From the NCBI RefSeq assembly GCF_020707265.1, contig NZ_JAJFEQ010000009.1, positions 124,001 to 188,000 on the forward strand: a DNA stretch of 64,000 bases. The letters run 5' to 3'. Below, in pieces: positions 1 to 8,922 of the stretch; within the stretch, counting starts at the first letter, position 1; each line of letters begins with the position of its first letter. Under the pieces are notes generated by a model. It saw only the letters and a list, made by a program, of their open reading frames with translations, made no database searches and had not been told where the DNA came from. The translations under genes were made by a program, and so were the position numbers. The stretch comes from Massilia sp. IC2-477. GTDB taxonomy: Bacteria; Pseudomonadota; Gammaproteobacteria; Burkholderiales; Burkholderiaceae_D.

Positions 1-154
1 TGGCGGACAGGCGCGCCGTATCGCGGCTCAGCTGCGCATCGAGCGTCTTCAGGCCCGGGTGACGGGCCAGCAGCGACTGCGTCGCCGATGTGGTCAAATC
101 CGGCTGGCCGAGGAGGCCCGCCAACTGGGTGGAAGAAGAGATGGATGTGCTCAT
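1..154 (-). CDS. N-terminal fragment of an unidentified gene, cut by window edge
   Basis: An open frame starts with ATG at 154-152 on the minus strand and runs without a stop to the window edge, giving 51 codons. The peptide opens MSTSISSSTQLAGLLG and continues with ...LKTLDAQLSRDTARLSA, a Ser/Thr-rich head followed by a short amphipathic helix. That layout loosely recalls the N-terminus of flagellar hook-associated or capping proteins (FliD-like), but the fragment is too short to assign. It is divergent from the TonB-dependent receptor at 280. Coding is supported by the sustained open frame and its codon use; the product is unknown. Confidence 0.5.
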   Translation of the reverse strand, partial: MSTSISSSTQLAGLLGQPDLTTSATQSLLARHPGLKTLDAQLSRDTARLSA

Positions 155-220
155 GCCGAAATTATGCCCGCACAAATCTCCGGGATTGTCATCAATTGTC
201 GCCGCTGCCCGAGATCCTCA

Positions 221-249
221 TTGATCGTGCTCTATCAATACCGGATAAT
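221..249 (+). promoter_or_regulatory. Candidate sigma-70 promoter of the TonB-dependent receptor
   Basis: TTGATC (221-226) and GATAAT (244-249) are separated by 17 bp and lie about 30 bp upstream of the ATG at 280. Both hexamers are close to consensus. This supports starting the receptor at 280 rather than further upstream in the same frame. It is a visual match only. Confidence 0.4.
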
Positions 250-279
250 GCCGGGCTTTCCCGACCTGCGAACACCTTC

Positions 280-2217
280 ATGCTGAAACTCCCCGGTTCG
301 ACCATCCTGCTGGCCATGCTGGCTGCCCCCGCTGTCGCGCAGACCCTGGTCCCCGCGCAGGGGAGGACCGACGAAAACGCGGTGCGCCAGGCCGAGGATG
401 CCTTCGGCACCAGCGTCGGCCGCGAGACCATCGGCCTGTACAACGCGTCGAGCGTGCGCGGGTTTTCGCCGATCGCGGCCGGCAATGCCCGCATCGACGG
501 GCTGTACTTCGACCAGGCCTGGGGACCGTCGGCGCGCATCCGGCGCTCGACCACGATCCGGGTCGGCATCTCGGCCCAGGGCTATCCCTTCCCGGCGCCG
601 ACCGGCATCGTCGACTACAGCCTGCGCAAACCGGGCGAGGCCAGGAAACTGGCCGTGCTGGCGGGCGGCGACAGTTACGGCGCGGCCTATCTGGAAGCCG
701 ACGGCGAACTGCCCCTCGGCGAACGGGCGCTCAGCCTCGGCATCGGCGCCGCCCTGGGGACCAACGAGTACCCCAACGGTACCGATTCGCGCTACCGCAA
801 CGCCGCCCTCAGCCTGCGCTGGCGCCCGCTGGCGGCGCTCGAGATCGTCCCGTTCTGGAACCGGATGGAGACCTACGACGACGAGAAGGCGCCCAGCTAC
901 CTGCCGGCCGGCCCGGTGCTGCCGCCGCGGATCACGCGCCGGCGCTTCCTGGGCCCGGACTGGGCCGACTACCGCAGCACCGGGATGAATGTCGGGATGC
1001 TGGCTACTAGGCAGGCGGGCGCCGGCTGGACGCTGCGCGCGGGCCTGTTCCGTTCGCAGTACGAGGACCACAGCGCCTTCACCCACCTGCTCACCGAACT
1101 CACGCCGGACGGCCGCGGCAGGCGCCGCCTGATCGCCGACCCGCCCTCCGGGACCATGTCCACGAGCGGTGAGCTGCGCGCGACGAAAGTGCTCGCGGAA
1201 GGTCCGCGCCTGCACAGCCTGCACCTCAGCCTGCGCGGGCGCGACCGCGAACGCCACTACGATGGTTCGCAGGCCTTCGACCTGGGCCCGAGCGCGATGG
1301 ATGCTCCGGTCTCCCTGCCGAAACCGGAATTCCGCTTCGGTCCCCAGACGCGCGACCGCACTCGCCAGACCACGACCGGCGTGGCCTACGAGGGCCGCTG
1401 GCGCGACCTGGGCGAGATCGGTTTTGGCCTGCAGAAGACCGACTACCGCAAGGCGCTGCACAAGCCCGGCCTGGCGGGAGCGACGGCGCGCGACCAGCCC
1501 TGGCTGTACAACGCGACCGCGGCGCTGCCGTTCGGCAGCGGCCTGGTCGCCTTCGGCAGCTTCACGCGCGGGCTGGAAGAGAGCGGGGTCGCGCCCAGCA
1601 ATGCGGTCAATCGCAACGAGCTGCTGCCGGCGATCCGCACCACCCAGGGCGACCTCGGGCTGCGCTATGCGCTCACGCGCGACATGAAGCTGGTGGGCAC
1701 CGTGTTCGACCTGCGCAAGCCCTACTTCAACTTCGACGCGGCAAACCGCTACGCGCAGCTGGGCGACGTGCAGAACCGCGGGCTGGAGCTGTCGCTGGCG
1801 GGGCCGCTCACGCCGCGCCTGAACCTGGTGGCCGGCGCCGTGCTGTCGCGGCCGCGCGCCACGGGCGAGGGCGTGCGGCTGGGGCGGGTGGGACAGCAAC
1901 CAGTGGGCATGAGCCGGCGCAGCGTCGAACTCAATCTCGACTGGCGCACGCCCTGGCTGGAAGGCCTGTCGCTCGACATGAGCGCGTCGCACAGCGGCGC
2001 CCTCATGGCCACGGTCGACAACCGCGTTGCGATTCCCGCCCGCACCCTGGTGTCGCTCAGTAGCCGCTATCGATTCAGGCTGCTCGAACGTCCGGCATCG
2101 CTGCGAGTGGCGCTCAGCAACCTGTTCGACACCTACGGCCTGGAACTGCGCGGGGCAGGGGCCTATGACGTCATCAACGGGCGGCTCGTTCAAGCCTACC
2201 TGTCGGTCGACATCTAA
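280..2217 (+). CDS. TonB-dependent receptor with a short N-terminus
   Basis: The product (645 aa) is predicted to be an outer-membrane beta-barrel receptor for TonB-energised uptake. I chose the ATG at 280 because it gives a signal peptide (MLKLPGSTILLAMLAAPAVA) and follows a plausible promoter; the frame is open further upstream but has no signal sequence there. The mature protein goes almost directly into a plug-like segment (SSVRGFSP...RIDGLYFDQ) and then alternating amphipathic strands up to a C-terminal barrel motif ending ...AYLSVDI. A clear TonB box and the first half of a normal plug are not visible, so the plug is short. The barrel ends in Ile, not the usual Phe. The substrate cannot be read from sequence; siderophore-type receptors are the closest in feel. 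Confidence 0.75.
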   Translation: MLKLPGSTILLAMLAAPAVAQTLVPAQGRTDENAVRQAEDAFGTSVGRETIGLYNASSVRGFSPIAAGNARIDGLYFDQAWGPSARIRRSTTIRVGISAQGYPFPAPTGIVDYSLRKPGEARKLAVLAGGDSYGAAYLEADGELPLGERALSLGIGAALGTNEYPNGTDSRYRNAALSLRWRPLAALEIVPFWNRMETYDDEKAPSYLPAGPVLPPRITRRRFLGPDWADYRSTGMNVGMLATRQAGAGWTLRAGLFRSQYEDHSAFTHLLTELTPDGRGRRRLIADPPSGTMSTSGELRATKVLAEGPRLHSLHLSLRGRDRERHYDGSQAFDLGPSAMDAPVSLPKPEFRFGPQTRDRTRQTTTGVAYEGRWRDLGEIGFGLQKTDYRKALHKPGLAGATARDQPWLYNATAALPFGSGLVAFGSFTRGLEESGVAPSNAVNRNELLPAIRTTQGDLGLRYALTRDMKLVGTVFDLRKPYFNFDAANRYAQLGDVQNRGLELSLAGPLTPRLNLVAGAVLSRPRATGEGVRLGRVGQQPVGMSRRSVELNLDWRTPWLEGLSLDMSASHSGALMATVDNRVAIPARTLVSLSSRYRFRLLERPASLRVALSNLFDTYGLELRGAGAYDVINGRLVQAYLSVDI

Positions 2218-2226
2218 AAAAGCCGT

Positions 2227-2251
2227 AGGGTGGGCGGGTGTTCCCGCCCAC
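2227..2251. terminator. GC-rich hairpin between convergent genes (GTGGGCGGG motif)
   Basis: GTGGGCGGG (2230-2238), loop TGTT, CCCGCCCAC (2243-2251) is a perfect 9-bp stem. Read on the minus strand it is followed by CCTACGGC and a run of six T (complement of 2215-2222), so it can terminate the oxidoreductase gene, which ends at 2263. The flanking TAGGGTGGGC...GCCCACGCG form resembles a short dispersed palindrome common in betaproteobacterial intergenic DNA. Confidence 0.6.
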
Positions 2252-2262
2252 GCGGTCAAGTA

Positions 2263-3711
<1,449 letters not shown>

Positions 3712-3762
3712 TCTGTGTCTCCATGCTTGTTGTGGTGTGCCTATGGTGGCGTGAAGCAGAGC

Positions 3763-3790
3763 AATTGGCAAGACCAATTTACCGATTGGT
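3763..3790. promoter_or_regulatory. Overlapping TTGGT/ACCAA palindromes upstream of the oxidoreductase gene
   Basis: AATTGGCAAGACCAATT (3763-3779) is a 17-bp inverted repeat with perfect 6-bp arms. Its right arm is reused in a second inverted repeat, ACCAAT-6 bp-ATTGGT (3773-3790). Known FadR-type GntR regulators of hexuronate catabolism (UxuR/ExuR) bind TTGGT...ACCAA sites, so a uronate-responsive GntR repressor is a reasonable guess. No such regulator gene is in the window. Confidence 0.5.
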
Positions 3791-3950
3791 TGGACTGCGT
3801 CGATGGAGGGAATATCGCGAAAAGATGGCAGTCCTGCATTTGCAAGTCTCCCTGAAACGTCGAAAAGATTACCCGATCCGGGTGGATTTCAGGGGCGCAA
3901 ACGATTGACTGATGTATTACGGGAACATTTCTGCACTTTTTTCCAAAAAA

Positions 3951-3989
3951 GTGGACAGACCAGTTTATGATGTGGTCATATCAATTCTT
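3951..3989. promoter_or_regulatory. Operator pair, copy 1, upstream of the TonB receptor
   Basis: GTGGACAGACCAG (3951-3963) and GTGGTCATATCAA (3972-3984) are both matches, in opposite orientation, to the KTGGNNNGACCAR form seen at 3765-3777. They lie 21 bp apart, two helical turns. The 19-bp sequence at 3971-3989 recurs exactly at 4057-4075. Regulator identity is inferred only. Confidence 0.45.
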
Positions 3990-4036
3990 GCAATGCTTTA
4001 CTGAAAGAGTAGGAGTTGAAGGGAGGGCCGGGAAGA

Positions 4037-4075
4037 GTGGCCTGACCAAATAGTAGTGTGGTCATATCAATTCTT
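4037..4075. promoter_or_regulatory. Operator pair, copy 2 (86 bp after copy 1)
   Basis: GTGGCCTGACCAA (4037-4049) and GTGGTCATATCAA (4058-4070) repeat the order and 21-bp spacing of copy 1. The identical block TGTGGTCATATCAATTCTT spans 4057-4075. Copy 2 ends just before the receptor's ribosome-binding site, so a bound protein here would block promoter clearance. Confidence 0.45.
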
Positions 4076-4097
4076 ACAAAAATATTAAGGAGACAGA

Positions 4098-7016
4098 ATG
4101 AACCCGTACTTTGTTCAAACCCCACGCCGCGCCACCATCGCCAGTGCGGTCAGCCTGGCGCTGTTCCAGCTGGCGGCCCAGGCCCAGGCACAGACCTCGG
4201 ATGCACCGCAAGCGACCGCCGCTCCCCAGGCGGTGGTGGTGACCGGCTCGCTGATCCGCCGTGTCGCCGACGAGGGCACTACCCCCGTCACCACGGTCAA
4301 GGCGGCAGAGCTGGAAGCGCGCGGCCACACCGAACTGAAAGACTTCGTGCTCGAGCAGCCGCAGTCGCTGTCGTTGGGCACCAACACCGGCGCCGCCGGT
4401 CCGGTGACCAACCTGCGCGGCCTCGGCCCGATGCGCACGCTGTCGCTGCTCAACGGCCGCCGCCTCGCCAACGAGCCGCTGCAGGACCAGTACATCTCGG
4501 TCAACGTGATCCCGCGCATGGCCCTCGACCGCGTCGAGACCCTGAACGGCGGCGGCGCCTCGATCTACGGCGCCGACGCTATCGGCGGCGTGCAGAACTA
4601 CTGGACCAAGCGCGGCTACAAGGGCGCCTCGATCAAGGCCGAATACGCGCGCCCGGAAATGAGCGGCGGCGGCACCACCAAGAGCATCGGCGCGATCGCC
4701 GGCTTCGGCGACCTGGGTCAGGATGGCTGGAACGCCTACATCGCGGTCGACCACCAGAAGAAGGATGCGCTGTTCCAGGGCGACCGTCCGGAACAGCATG
4801 ACCCGGCCGTGCTGCGCAGCCTGGGCCTGGGCATCACGCCGGACGCGCGCAACCCGAACCCGCTGGCCAACTTCGGCTTCGCCCGCAACGCCAACTCGAA
4901 CTACAACCCGAACTTCGCCACCGGCTGCGCCTCGCCGTACTCGCTGCCGACCCTCGGCAACAACAGCCTGGCCAACCCGCCGGTCTACGCGCCGGGCTGC
5001 ATCCGCAATCCGCTGTTCTGGACCGCCGTGACCGACGGCAGCGAGATCACCACCGTCAGCGGCCGCGCCAGCTGGAACATCGCCGGCGGCCACAAGATCG
5101 ACCTCGACGTGCTGCACTCGGAATTCACCGTGCAGAAGTTCCGCGGCATGCAGGTGCCGGGCGCGAGCCAGCCCTTCACCACTTATTCGCTGGCATCGAC
5201 CAGCAAGTTCTACCCGGGCAAGGGCATCACGCCGGTGCCGAAGGTCGTCGGCAGCAACACCGGCGCCAACACGCCGACGATGTACATCGACCCGACCAAG
5301 ACCCCGGGCGCAGTCAGCGACCTGAACCTGAACAACCGCACCATCTACTTCCAGTGGGGCCCGGGCGAACTCGGACCGGCCTACCGCAACGACGAACAGA
5401 GCAACGACCGCATCGTGCTGTCGGCCGAGGGCGAAGTGGCGGGCTGGGACTACCGCGCCGGCTTGAACTACGGCGAATCGAAGCGCGACACCCGCGCCGG
5501 CGAAGGCTACATCCTGTACTCGAAGGCCCAGGAAGGCTTCGACAAGGGCATCCTGAACCCGTTCGGCCCGCAGGACGCGGCAGGCATCGAATACCTGCGC
5601 AGCATCCAGGCCGAGGACTACACCTATCGCCTGAACAAGGCCTTCAACAAGAGCGTCGACCTGACCATCACCCGTCCGGTGTGGGACCTGGGCGGCGGCG
5701 AGCTGGTGCTCGCGATCTCGGGCGAACTGCGCGAAGACTCGGCCCGTACCTTCAACGCGCCGCTCGACTACGTGCTCAAGAAGGCCGACGGCAGCTATAA
5801 CATCGACGCTTCCGGCAACGTGGTGCAGACCGACCTGGTGGGCGAAGTGCCGCAGGGCGTGGCCAAGAAGCTCAAGCGCCAGATTTCCTCGCTGGTGCTG
5901 GAAGCCGACGCGCCGCTCACCAAGACCTTCACCGTCAACGGCTCGGTGCGCGCCGACCATTACGACGACCTGAAGCAGACCACGGTGAACCCGGCGCTGG
6001 CGACCCGCTGGACCCCGAACGACATGCTGCTGCTGCGCGCCTCGGTCTCGAGCGGCTTCCGCGCGCCGTCGATCATGGACATCCAGAACCCGACGCCGGA
6101 AGTGCGCACCCAGGTGATGGACGATCCGCAGCTGTGCCGCAGCTCGCAGCCGCTGGTGGCCGGCACCGGCACGCCTTCGAACGGCTTCACCGCCGACCAG
6201 GTCTGCAACGTGCTGACTTCGTACTGGACCAAGTCGCCGAACAACACCTTCCTGAAACCGGAACGTTCGCGCGGCTTCAACTTCGGCGTGGGCTTCGAGC
6301 CGGTCAAGAACCTGTCGCTGACCGTCGACTACTGGGGCCTGAAGCTGAAGGACGTGCTGGGCGCGGTCTCGATCGCCGAGATCCAGCAGAACCCGGAGAA
6401 GTACAACGACTTCATCCTGCGTCGTGCGGACGGCACCATCGACCACATCGTGGCGAGCCAGGCCAACCGTGGCCAGACCCGTATCCGCGGCGCCGACTTC
6501 TCGGCCAGCTACCGCTTCCCGAAGACCAGCATCGGCACCTTCGACGCGAAACTGGATGCGACCTGGTACCACAAGTACGAGTTCCAGAGCGAGCGTAACG
6601 GCCCGTGGATGAGCAACGTCGGCATCATCACCAACGACGGGCGCTTCGGCCAGACCGGTCCGAACTCGGGCCTGGCGGGTGCGCCGCAGGTCAACCCGCG
6701 CTGGAAGTACACGGCGCAGGTGAGCTACAGCACCGGCGACTGGAGGGCGACCCTGTCGCAGCGCTTCAACACCGCGCTGACCGACCTGACGCCGCGCGCC
6801 GGCTCGACCCTGACCAAGGTGGAGGAGTACAGCCAGTTCAACCTGAACGTCCGCTACACCGGGATCAAGAACACCACGATCTCGCTGGGCGTGAACAACA
6901 TCACGGAAGAATGGCCGCCGCTCACCGCCAACTCCACCTACGGCGGCGGTTACCTGACCAGCCTCGCCGACATGATGGGCCGGGTGTACCGCGCATCGGT
7001 CGAGTACAAGTTCTAA
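4098..7016 (+). CDS. TonB-dependent receptor of the pectin locus
   Basis: The product (972 aa) is a full-length TonB-dependent outer-membrane receptor. An ideal AAGGAGACAG ribosome-binding site precedes the ATG. It has a signal peptide of about 32 residues (ending AAQAQAQ), a TonB-box-like segment (VVVTGSLI, about residue 46), and a plug with TNLRGLGPMRTLSLLNGRR and GGGASIYGADAIGGVQNY. The long barrel ends in Phe (ASVEYKF). The domain order and length match the receptors found with polysaccharide-utilisation enzymes in Proteobacteria. It is followed by pectin-degrading enzymes, so import of oligogalacturonides or rhamnogalacturonan fragments is the likely job. Expression is probably controlled by the duplicated operators at 3951-4075. 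Confidence 0.9.
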   Translation: MNPYFVQTPRRATIASAVSLALFQLAAQAQAQTSDAPQATAAPQAVVVTGSLIRRVADEGTTPVTTVKAAELEARGHTELKDFVLEQPQSLSLGTNTGAAGPVTNLRGLGPMRTLSLLNGRRLANEPLQDQYISVNVIPRMALDRVETLNGGGASIYGADAIGGVQNYWTKRGYKGASIKAEYARPEMSGGGTTKSIGAIAGFGDLGQDGWNAYIAVDHQKKDALFQGDRPEQHDPAVLRSLGLGITPDARNPNPLANFGFARNANSNYNPNFATGCASPYSLPTLGNNSLANPPVYAPGCIRNPLFWTAVTDGSEITTVSGRASWNIAGGHKIDLDVLHSEFTVQKFRGMQVPGASQPFTTYSLASTSKFYPGKGITPVPKVVGSNTGANTPTMYIDPTKTPGAVSDLNLNNRTIYFQWGPGELGPAYRNDEQSNDRIVLSAEGEVAGWDYRAGLNYGESKRDTRAGEGYILYSKAQEGFDKGILNPFGPQDAAGIEYLRSIQAEDYTYRLNKAFNKSVDLTITRPVWDLGGGELVLAISGELREDSARTFNAPLDYVLKKADGSYNIDASGNVVQTDLVGEVPQGVAKKLKRQISSLVLEADAPLTKTFTVNGSVRADHYDDLKQTTVNPALATRWTPNDMLLLRASVSSGFRAPSIMDIQNPTPEVRTQVMDDPQLCRSSQPLVAGTGTPSNGFTADQVCNVLTSYWTKSPNNTFLKPERSRGFNFGVGFEPVKNLSLTVDYWGLKLKDVLGAVSIAEIQQNPEKYNDFILRRADGTIDHIVASQANRGQTRIRGADFSASYRFPKTSIGTFDAKLDATWYHKYEFQSERNGPWMSNVGIITNDGRFGQTGPNSGLAGAPQVNPRWKYTAQVSYSTGDWRATLSQRFNTALTDLTPRAGSTLTKVEEYSQFNLNVRYTGIKNTTISLGVNNITEEWPPLTANSTYGGGYLTSLADMMGRVYRASVEYKF

Positions 7017-7035
7017 ACATACTCGCCATGTGAAC

Positions 7036-7068
7036 GCAGGCGGAAGCCACGCTCCGCCTGCCGTTTTT
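7036..7068 (+). terminator. Rho-independent terminator after the TonB receptor
   Basis: GCAGGCGGA (7036-7044), an 8-nt loop, TCCGCCTGC (7053-7061), then CGTTTTT. The 9-bp perfect stem plus U-tract lies 20 nt after the receptor stop and before the GH28 gene at 7087. It would reduce receptor read-through into the enzyme genes, setting a high receptor to enzyme ratio. Confidence 0.8.
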
Positions 7069-7086
7069 CACCTGCATGGAAAACGT

Positions 7087-8907
7087 ATGAAGAATCCGCA
7101 GTCCTTCAGCGCGCGACGCCGCGCGCTGATGCAGCACATGGCGGCCGCCGGCACCCTGGCGGCCACCAATCTCCCCGGCCTGTCGTTCGCCGCCTCTTCC
7201 CCCGATCCCTGGCGCCATGCCCGCCGCATCGACGAGCAGCTGTCGCGTCCGATGCGCTTCCCCGAGCGCGATTTCCCCATCACCGGATTCGGCGCCAGGC
7301 CCTGCGCGCTGGTGCAGGTCGAGGGTTGGGTCGAGATCACGGTCAGGGGCAAGCTGCCGACCCCGGCGCCCGATTCTCCCGACAGCTATCCCGCAATCGG
7401 CGCGGCGATTGCCGCCGCCCATGCGGCAGGAGGAGGGCGGGTGCTAATCCCGGCCGGGAACTGGTATTGCAAAGGCCCGATCGTGCTGCGCTCGAACGTG
7501 CACGTGCACCTGGCCTCAAACGCCCATGTCTTTTTCAGTGCCGATCCGCGCGACTTCGCGCGCGACGGGGACTTCGACTGCGGCGCGAACGGCAAGCTGG
7601 TGCTGTCGCGCTGGCAGGGCAACGACTGCCTGAATTTCTCGCCGATGGTGTACGCGCGCGGCCAGAAGAACATCGCGCTCACCGGCGCCGACTGGACCAG
7701 CATCCTCAACGGCCAGGCCGGCGTGCCCTTCGAGGACGGCAGCGGCAGGACCTGGTGGGGCATGAACCGCAAGGGTGCGCGGCCGGGCGAGCTGCACCAG
7801 GACCTGCCGAATCCGGCCAACGCGCCGCTGGAAACGGTCGCGCCGGAGTTGGACGCGGCAAGCCGCGCGCGCATCCAGGGCGAGGGCGACAAATGGCGCA
7901 GCGATGCGCGCTACCTGCCGGCCCTGTCCGAGGCGGGCGTGCCGCCTGAGCGCCGGGTGTTCGGCCTGGGCCACTTCCTGCGTCCGTCGATGATCGAGTT
8001 CGTCGACTGCAGCGACGTGCTGATGCAGGGCTACCAGGTGACGCACACGCCGTTCTGGATCCATCACCCGGTCAATTCGCGCAACATCAGGTTCTCGAAG
8101 GTGCGCATGGACAGCATGGGGCCGAACTCCGACGGCTTCGACCCCGAGTCCTGCGACACGATCCTGGTCGACGGCTGCCTGTTCAATACCGGCGACGACT
8201 GCATCGCCATCAAGTCAGGCAAGAACCGCGACAGCCAGTACGGCCCGACCAGGAATGTCGTGATCCGCGACTGCATCATGAATTCGGGCCACGGCGGCAT
8301 CACCCTCGGCAGCGAGATGTCGGGTGGGATCGAGCACGTCTACGCGGAACGTATCGAATTCCGCAATGCCTTCTGGGCCACGAATCCGCTCGGCACCGCG
8401 ATCCGCATGAAGACCAACATGAACCGCGGCGGCTTCCTGCGCCACTTCTACGTGCGCGACGTGCAGCTGCCGAACGGCGTCAAGACCCAGCTCGGACGCT
8501 ACAAGCCGATGCCGGGCACCGGCATGGAAGGGAAGGTCGCATCGACCAACGGCGGCGCGATCGTCACCATCGACTGCGACTACGCCCCCTCCGACGACAG
8601 CGTGCGTTCGCGCCCGCCCGTGGTCGAACACGTGCACATCTCGAACCTGCGCGCCGCCAACGTGAAGACGGCGGATGGCGAGTTCTCCTGCTACCAGGCG
8701 GTCGTCGTGCTGGGGCCGGTGGCGGGCAGCTTCAACGGCGCGCCCGGCACGCCGATCCCGCCGCTGTCGAACATCACGATCAGCGATTCCGACTTCGGCC
8801 GTCCGCGCGCCGCGGACGGGCCCTGGTTCGCCCACCATGTGCGCGGACTGAAGCTGAGCAATGTGCGCGTCGCGGGCAAGCTGGTCACGACCAGCATCGA
8901 CGCCTAG
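7087..8907 (+). CDS. GH28 polygalacturonase-type glycoside hydrolase, exported
   Basis: The product (606 aa) hydrolyses alpha-1,4-galacturonosyl (or related uronosyl/rhamnosyl) bonds in pectin. GH28 signatures are all present: NSDGFD (N347, D349, D352), GDD (D370, D371), GHGG (H402) and R-M-K (R440, K442), which match the catalytic triad of Asp plus the His and RxK subsite residues of the family. The start at 7087 gives an RRR-containing leader followed by an Ala-rich hydrophobic stretch, compatible with Tat or Sec export; the frame stays open upstream through the terminator. At about 606 residues it is longer than a minimal GH28 and has an insert around residues 190-300 before the helix core. 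It may be an exo-acting enzyme; endo versus exo mode cannot be settled here. Confidence 0.9.
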   Translation: MKNPQSFSARRRALMQHMAAAGTLAATNLPGLSFAASSPDPWRHARRIDEQLSRPMRFPERDFPITGFGARPCALVQVEGWVEITVRGKLPTPAPDSPDSYPAIGAAIAAAHAAGGGRVLIPAGNWYCKGPIVLRSNVHVHLASNAHVFFSADPRDFARDGDFDCGANGKLVLSRWQGNDCLNFSPMVYARGQKNIALTGADWTSILNGQAGVPFEDGSGRTWWGMNRKGARPGELHQDLPNPANAPLETVAPELDAASRARIQGEGDKWRSDARYLPALSEAGVPPERRVFGLGHFLRPSMIEFVDCSDVLMQGYQVTHTPFWIHHPVNSRNIRFSKVRMDSMGPNSDGFDPESCDTILVDGCLFNTGDDCIAIKSGKNRDSQYGPTRNVVIRDCIMNSGHGGITLGSEMSGGIEHVYAERIEFRNAFWATNPLGTAIRMKTNMNRGGFLRHFYVRDVQLPNGVKTQLGRYKPMPGTGMEGKVASTNGGAIVTIDCDYAPSDDSVRSRPPVVEHVHISNLRAANVKTADGEFSCYQAVVVLGPVAGSFNGAPGTPIPPLSNITISDSDFGRPRAADGPWFAHHVRGLKLSNVRVAGKLVTTSIDA

Positions 8908-8922
8908 CGGGAAAGGCGACCC

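Larger units (their letters stand above)
3712..4097. other. Divergent regulatory spacer of the pectin locus
   Basis: This 386-bp stretch has no credible gene. It is clearly AT-richer than its surroundings between about 3895 and 4097. It holds a palindrome cluster next to the oxidoreductase gene and a partly duplicated operator block next to the receptor gene, both listed separately. AAGGAGACAG directly before 4098 is the receptor's ribosome-binding site. A TATGAT at 3966-3971 overlaps the first operator pair and could be a -10 element, but I see no convincing -35 hexamer. Confidence 0.6.

Noticed and set aside
3721..3908. Small plus-strand frames between the oxidoreductase and the receptor
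   Set aside because: They overlap the palindromes and the oxidoreductase leader, lack ribosome-binding sites and resemble no protein.
4074..6572. An 832-codon antisense frame opposite the TonB receptor
   Set aside because: Composition is Arg/His/Val-rich low-complexity with no recognisable motif; the plus-strand receptor has signal peptide, plug, barrel and ribosome-binding site.
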